Below, one piece after another: positions 5,195-6,859 of a DNA stretch of 6,859 nt. A model generated the notes under the pieces. It did not search any database, was not told where the DNA came from, and worked only from the letters and a program-made list of their open reading frames with translations. The translations under genes were made by a program, and so were the position numbers. Source of the stretch: Cyanobacteriota bacterium (GTDB lineage Bacteria > Cyanobacteriota > Cyanobacteriia > PCC-6307 > Cyanobiaceae). The DNA lies in contig CANHSW010000113.1 of assembly GCA_947463165.1 (NCBI GenBank), positions 1-6,859 of the forward strand, written 5' to 3'. Positions within the stretch are counted from its first letter, which is position 1. Each line of letters opens with the position of its first letter.

Positions 5195-6859
5195 GCGCCT
5201 GATGCCGCAATCGCCGCCAACGGCATGCCCAGTCCGACTGCCGCTTCCAGTGGCAGGGGCTATGCCGGCAGCGGGGCAGCAGGTGCCGGCAGCGGCGCTA
5301 CCCCGAGCAAGCTGGAGCAGCTCAAGGCCGATAGCGGCCACCTGTTGGAGCCCCTGCTCGGCGAACTGGCCAATGGGCGGCCCAACTTCAGCGAAAACGC
5401 CGTTCAAATCCTCAAGTTTCACGGCAGCTATCAGCAGGACGACCGCGACAACCGCCAGAAGGGCCAAGACAAGGACTGGCAGATGATGCTGCGGCTGCGC
5501 AGCCCCGGCGGCTGCATCCCCGCCCAGCTTTATCTGGCCATCGATGAACTGGCCGATCGGCTCGGCAATGGCACCCTGCGGGCCACCACCCGCCAGGCCT
5601 TCCAAATGCACGGCGTGCGCAAGGAAAACCTCAAGGAGGTGATCGGCACGATCGTGCGCCATCTGGGTTCCACCCTGGCGGCCTGCGGCGACATCAACCG
5701 CAATGTGATGGCCCCTGCCGCCCCCTATGTGAAGGGCGGCTACCCGGCGGCCCGCGCCCTGGCTGAGTCGATCGCCGATTTGCTTTCGCCCAAGGCGGCG
5801 GAGGGCTCCTACCTGGATATCTGGGTGGATGGCGACCTCAGCTACAGAATCAAGCCAAAGCCCCAGGTGGCCGCAGTTAAGGCCCGCCAGAGCGAGGGGC
5901 AGGTGTTTAGTGGCGATGGGGCTGAACCGCTCTATGGCTCCACCTACCTGCCGCGCAAGTTCAAGGTGGCGGTAACGGTGCCTGGGGACAACTCGGTGGA
6001 CCTGCTCACCCAGGACATCGGCCTGGTGCTGTTCAGCGATCCCTCCGGTAGACCCCAGGGCTGCAATGTCTATGTGGGTGGCGGCATGGGCCGTACCCAC
6101 AACAAAGAAGAAACCTTTGCCCGCACCGCCGATCCGCTGGGCTATGTGGCCTATGGCCAGGTGCTCGATCTGGTGCAGGCGATTGTGGCCCTGCAAAGGG
6201 ATCATGGCGATCGCCAGCAGCGCCGGCATGCCCGGATGAAGTATCTAATTCACGACCGCGGTATCGCCTGGTTTGAGCAGGAGCTAAAGCGCTATTTCCA
6301 GCACCCGATCAAGAGCCTGCGCAAGGAGCCCAAGGCCCAATTGAAAGACTATCTGGGCTGGCATCGCCAGGCCCCAGGTAAGTGGTTTGTGGGCATACCT
6401 CTGCTCTGCGGCCGCTTGGCAGGCCCCACCAAGGCAGGCCTGCGTCGCCTGGTGGATACCTACAAATTGGAGGTGCGCATCACTCCAAATCAAGATCTGC
6501 TGCTCTGCAACATCGGCACAGGTCAGCGCACCACCCTGGTGAACGCGCTGGCTGCCATTGGCTTTGAGGCCCCTGAGGCCCCGCCGCTGCTGGCCCGCCA
6601 TGCCATCGCCTGCCCGGCCCTGCCCCTCTGCGGTCTGGCGGTTACGGAAGCCGAACGCATTTTGCCGGAGGTGCTCGATCGGCTCGATGGTCTGTTGCGG
6701 CGCATCGGCATAGAGAAATCGCTGTTGGTGCGCATGACCGGCTGTCCCAATGGCTGCGCCAGGCCCTATATGGCTGAACTGGGCTTAGTGGGCAGTGGCG
6801 CGGATCAATACCAGCTGTGGCTCGGCGGCACACCCAACCTCAGCCGCCTGGCTGAGCCC
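5150..6859 (+). CDS. sir: Ferredoxin-sulfite reductase (3' end outside window)
   Basis: The enzyme reduces sulfite to sulfide with six electrons from reduced ferredoxin, in assimilatory sulfate reduction in the cytoplasm. 570 codons are visible and the frame is still open at the window edge; cyanobacterial family members of roughly 620-640 residues suggest about 50-100 are missing. Sulfite-reductase landmarks are FHGSYQQDDRDNR (90-102), TRQAFQMHGVRKENLK (about 147-162), STYLPRKFKV, and GCNVYVGGGMGRTHNKEET. The siroheme/[4Fe-4S] cysteines are all present: C488-x5-C494 and C532-x3-C536 (GCPNGCARPY). HGSYQQDDRD favours sulfite over nitrite reductase. The first 50 or so residues are an Ala/Gly/Ser-rich extension before SKLEQLKADSGHLLEPL, where relatives usually begin. 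The start is uncertain among ATGs at 5150, 5165 and 5180; no in-frame ATG, GTG or TTG lies between 5150 and the upstream stop at 5066-5068. Identity is strong. Confidence 0.95.
   Translation, partial: MAEASMTEASMAAAGAPDAAIAANGMPSPTAASSGRGYAGSGAAGAGSGATPSKLEQLKADSGHLLEPLLGELANGRPNFSENAVQILKFHGSYQQDDRDNRQKGQDKDWQMMLRLRSPGGCIPAQLYLAIDELADRLGNGTLRATTRQAFQMHGVRKENLKEVIGTIVRHLGSTLAACGDINRNVMAPAAPYVKGGYPAARALAESIADLLSPKAAEGSYLDIWVDGDLSYRIKPKPQVAAVKARQSEGQVFSGDGAEPLYGSTYLPRKFKVAVTVPGDNSVDLLTQDIGLVLFSDPSGRPQGCNVYVGGGMGRTHNKEETFARTADPLGYVAYGQVLDLVQAIVALQRDHGDRQQRRHARMKYLIHDRGIAWFEQELKRYFQHPIKSLRKEPKAQLKDYLGWHRQAPGKWFVGIPLLCGRLAGPTKAGLRRLVDTYKLEVRITPNQDLLLCNIGTGQRTTLVNALAAIGFEAPEAPPLLARHAIACPALPLCGLAVTEAERILPEVLDRLDGLLRRIGIEKSLLVRMTGCPNGCARPYMAELGLVGSGADQYQLWLGGTPNLSRLAEP
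5264..5295 (+). repeat. Short direct repeat in the sir Gly/Ala-rich N-terminal extension
   Basis: GCCGGCAGCGG occurs at 5264-5274 and again at 5285-5295, 21 bp apart and in frame. It codes for the repeated AGSGA segment (residues about 39-50) of a low-complexity linker before the conserved sulfite reductase fold. Confidence 0.6.
6207..6214. repeat. HIP1 octamer GCGATCGC
   Basis: Perfect HIP1 palindrome inside sir, the third in the window. Confidence 0.8.

Noticed and set aside
5033..6229. Long minus-strand open frame (398 codons) opposite sir and across the divergent region
   Set aside because: It covers conserved sir coding sequence in antisense and shows no family motif. Its C-terminal EASE-type repeat is just the 18-bp array read in another frame.

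Overview
The window reads as GC-rich cyanobacterial chromosome, most likely from the Synechococcus/Cyanobium group of picocyanobacteria. The evidence is a ferredoxin-type sulfite reductase, a cyanobacterial-looking GlyS, three copies of the HIP1 octamer GCGATCGC (1262, 2982, 6207), and an HlyD-type protein resembling the NHLM bacteriocin exporter adaptors. The genus is an inference and was not tested.

Left part (1-2440, + strand): four genes are packed with almost no spacing. They are the 3' end of an HlyD/NHLM-type secretion adaptor (3-473), a 57-residue hydrophobic protein (470-643, ATGA overlap and a good Shine-Dalgarno), a FUSC-family membrane protein (645-1826), and a small one-pore potassium channel with the filter TTVGYGD (1826-2440, one-base overlap). 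The spacing implies one transcript for membrane transport functions. The substrates are unknown.

Middle part: 2441-2798 is a convergent intergenic region with no convincing gene. Its right half is AT-rich and carries a degenerate 20-bp periodic repeat beside the glyS stop codon. glyS (2799-5075, - strand) encodes the beta subunit of tetrameric glycyl-tRNA synthetase. It carries an in-frame insert of five 6-residue repeats at residues 403-432.

Right part: glyS and sir (from 5150, + strand, running off the window end) are divergent and share a 74-bp intergenic region. Three 18-bp repeats fill most of it. The same core word recurs inverted at the sir start, where it codes for the repeated MAEAS/MTEAS N-terminus. 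sir encodes ferredoxin-sulfite reductase, and all four siroheme/[4Fe-4S] cysteines are visible.

I see no defence system, mobile element, CRISPR array or RNA gene. The most unusual feature is a set of independent short tandem repeats (12, 15, 18, 18 and 20 bp) in or beside otherwise ordinary genes. Those inside coding sequence are multiples of three and keep the frame.
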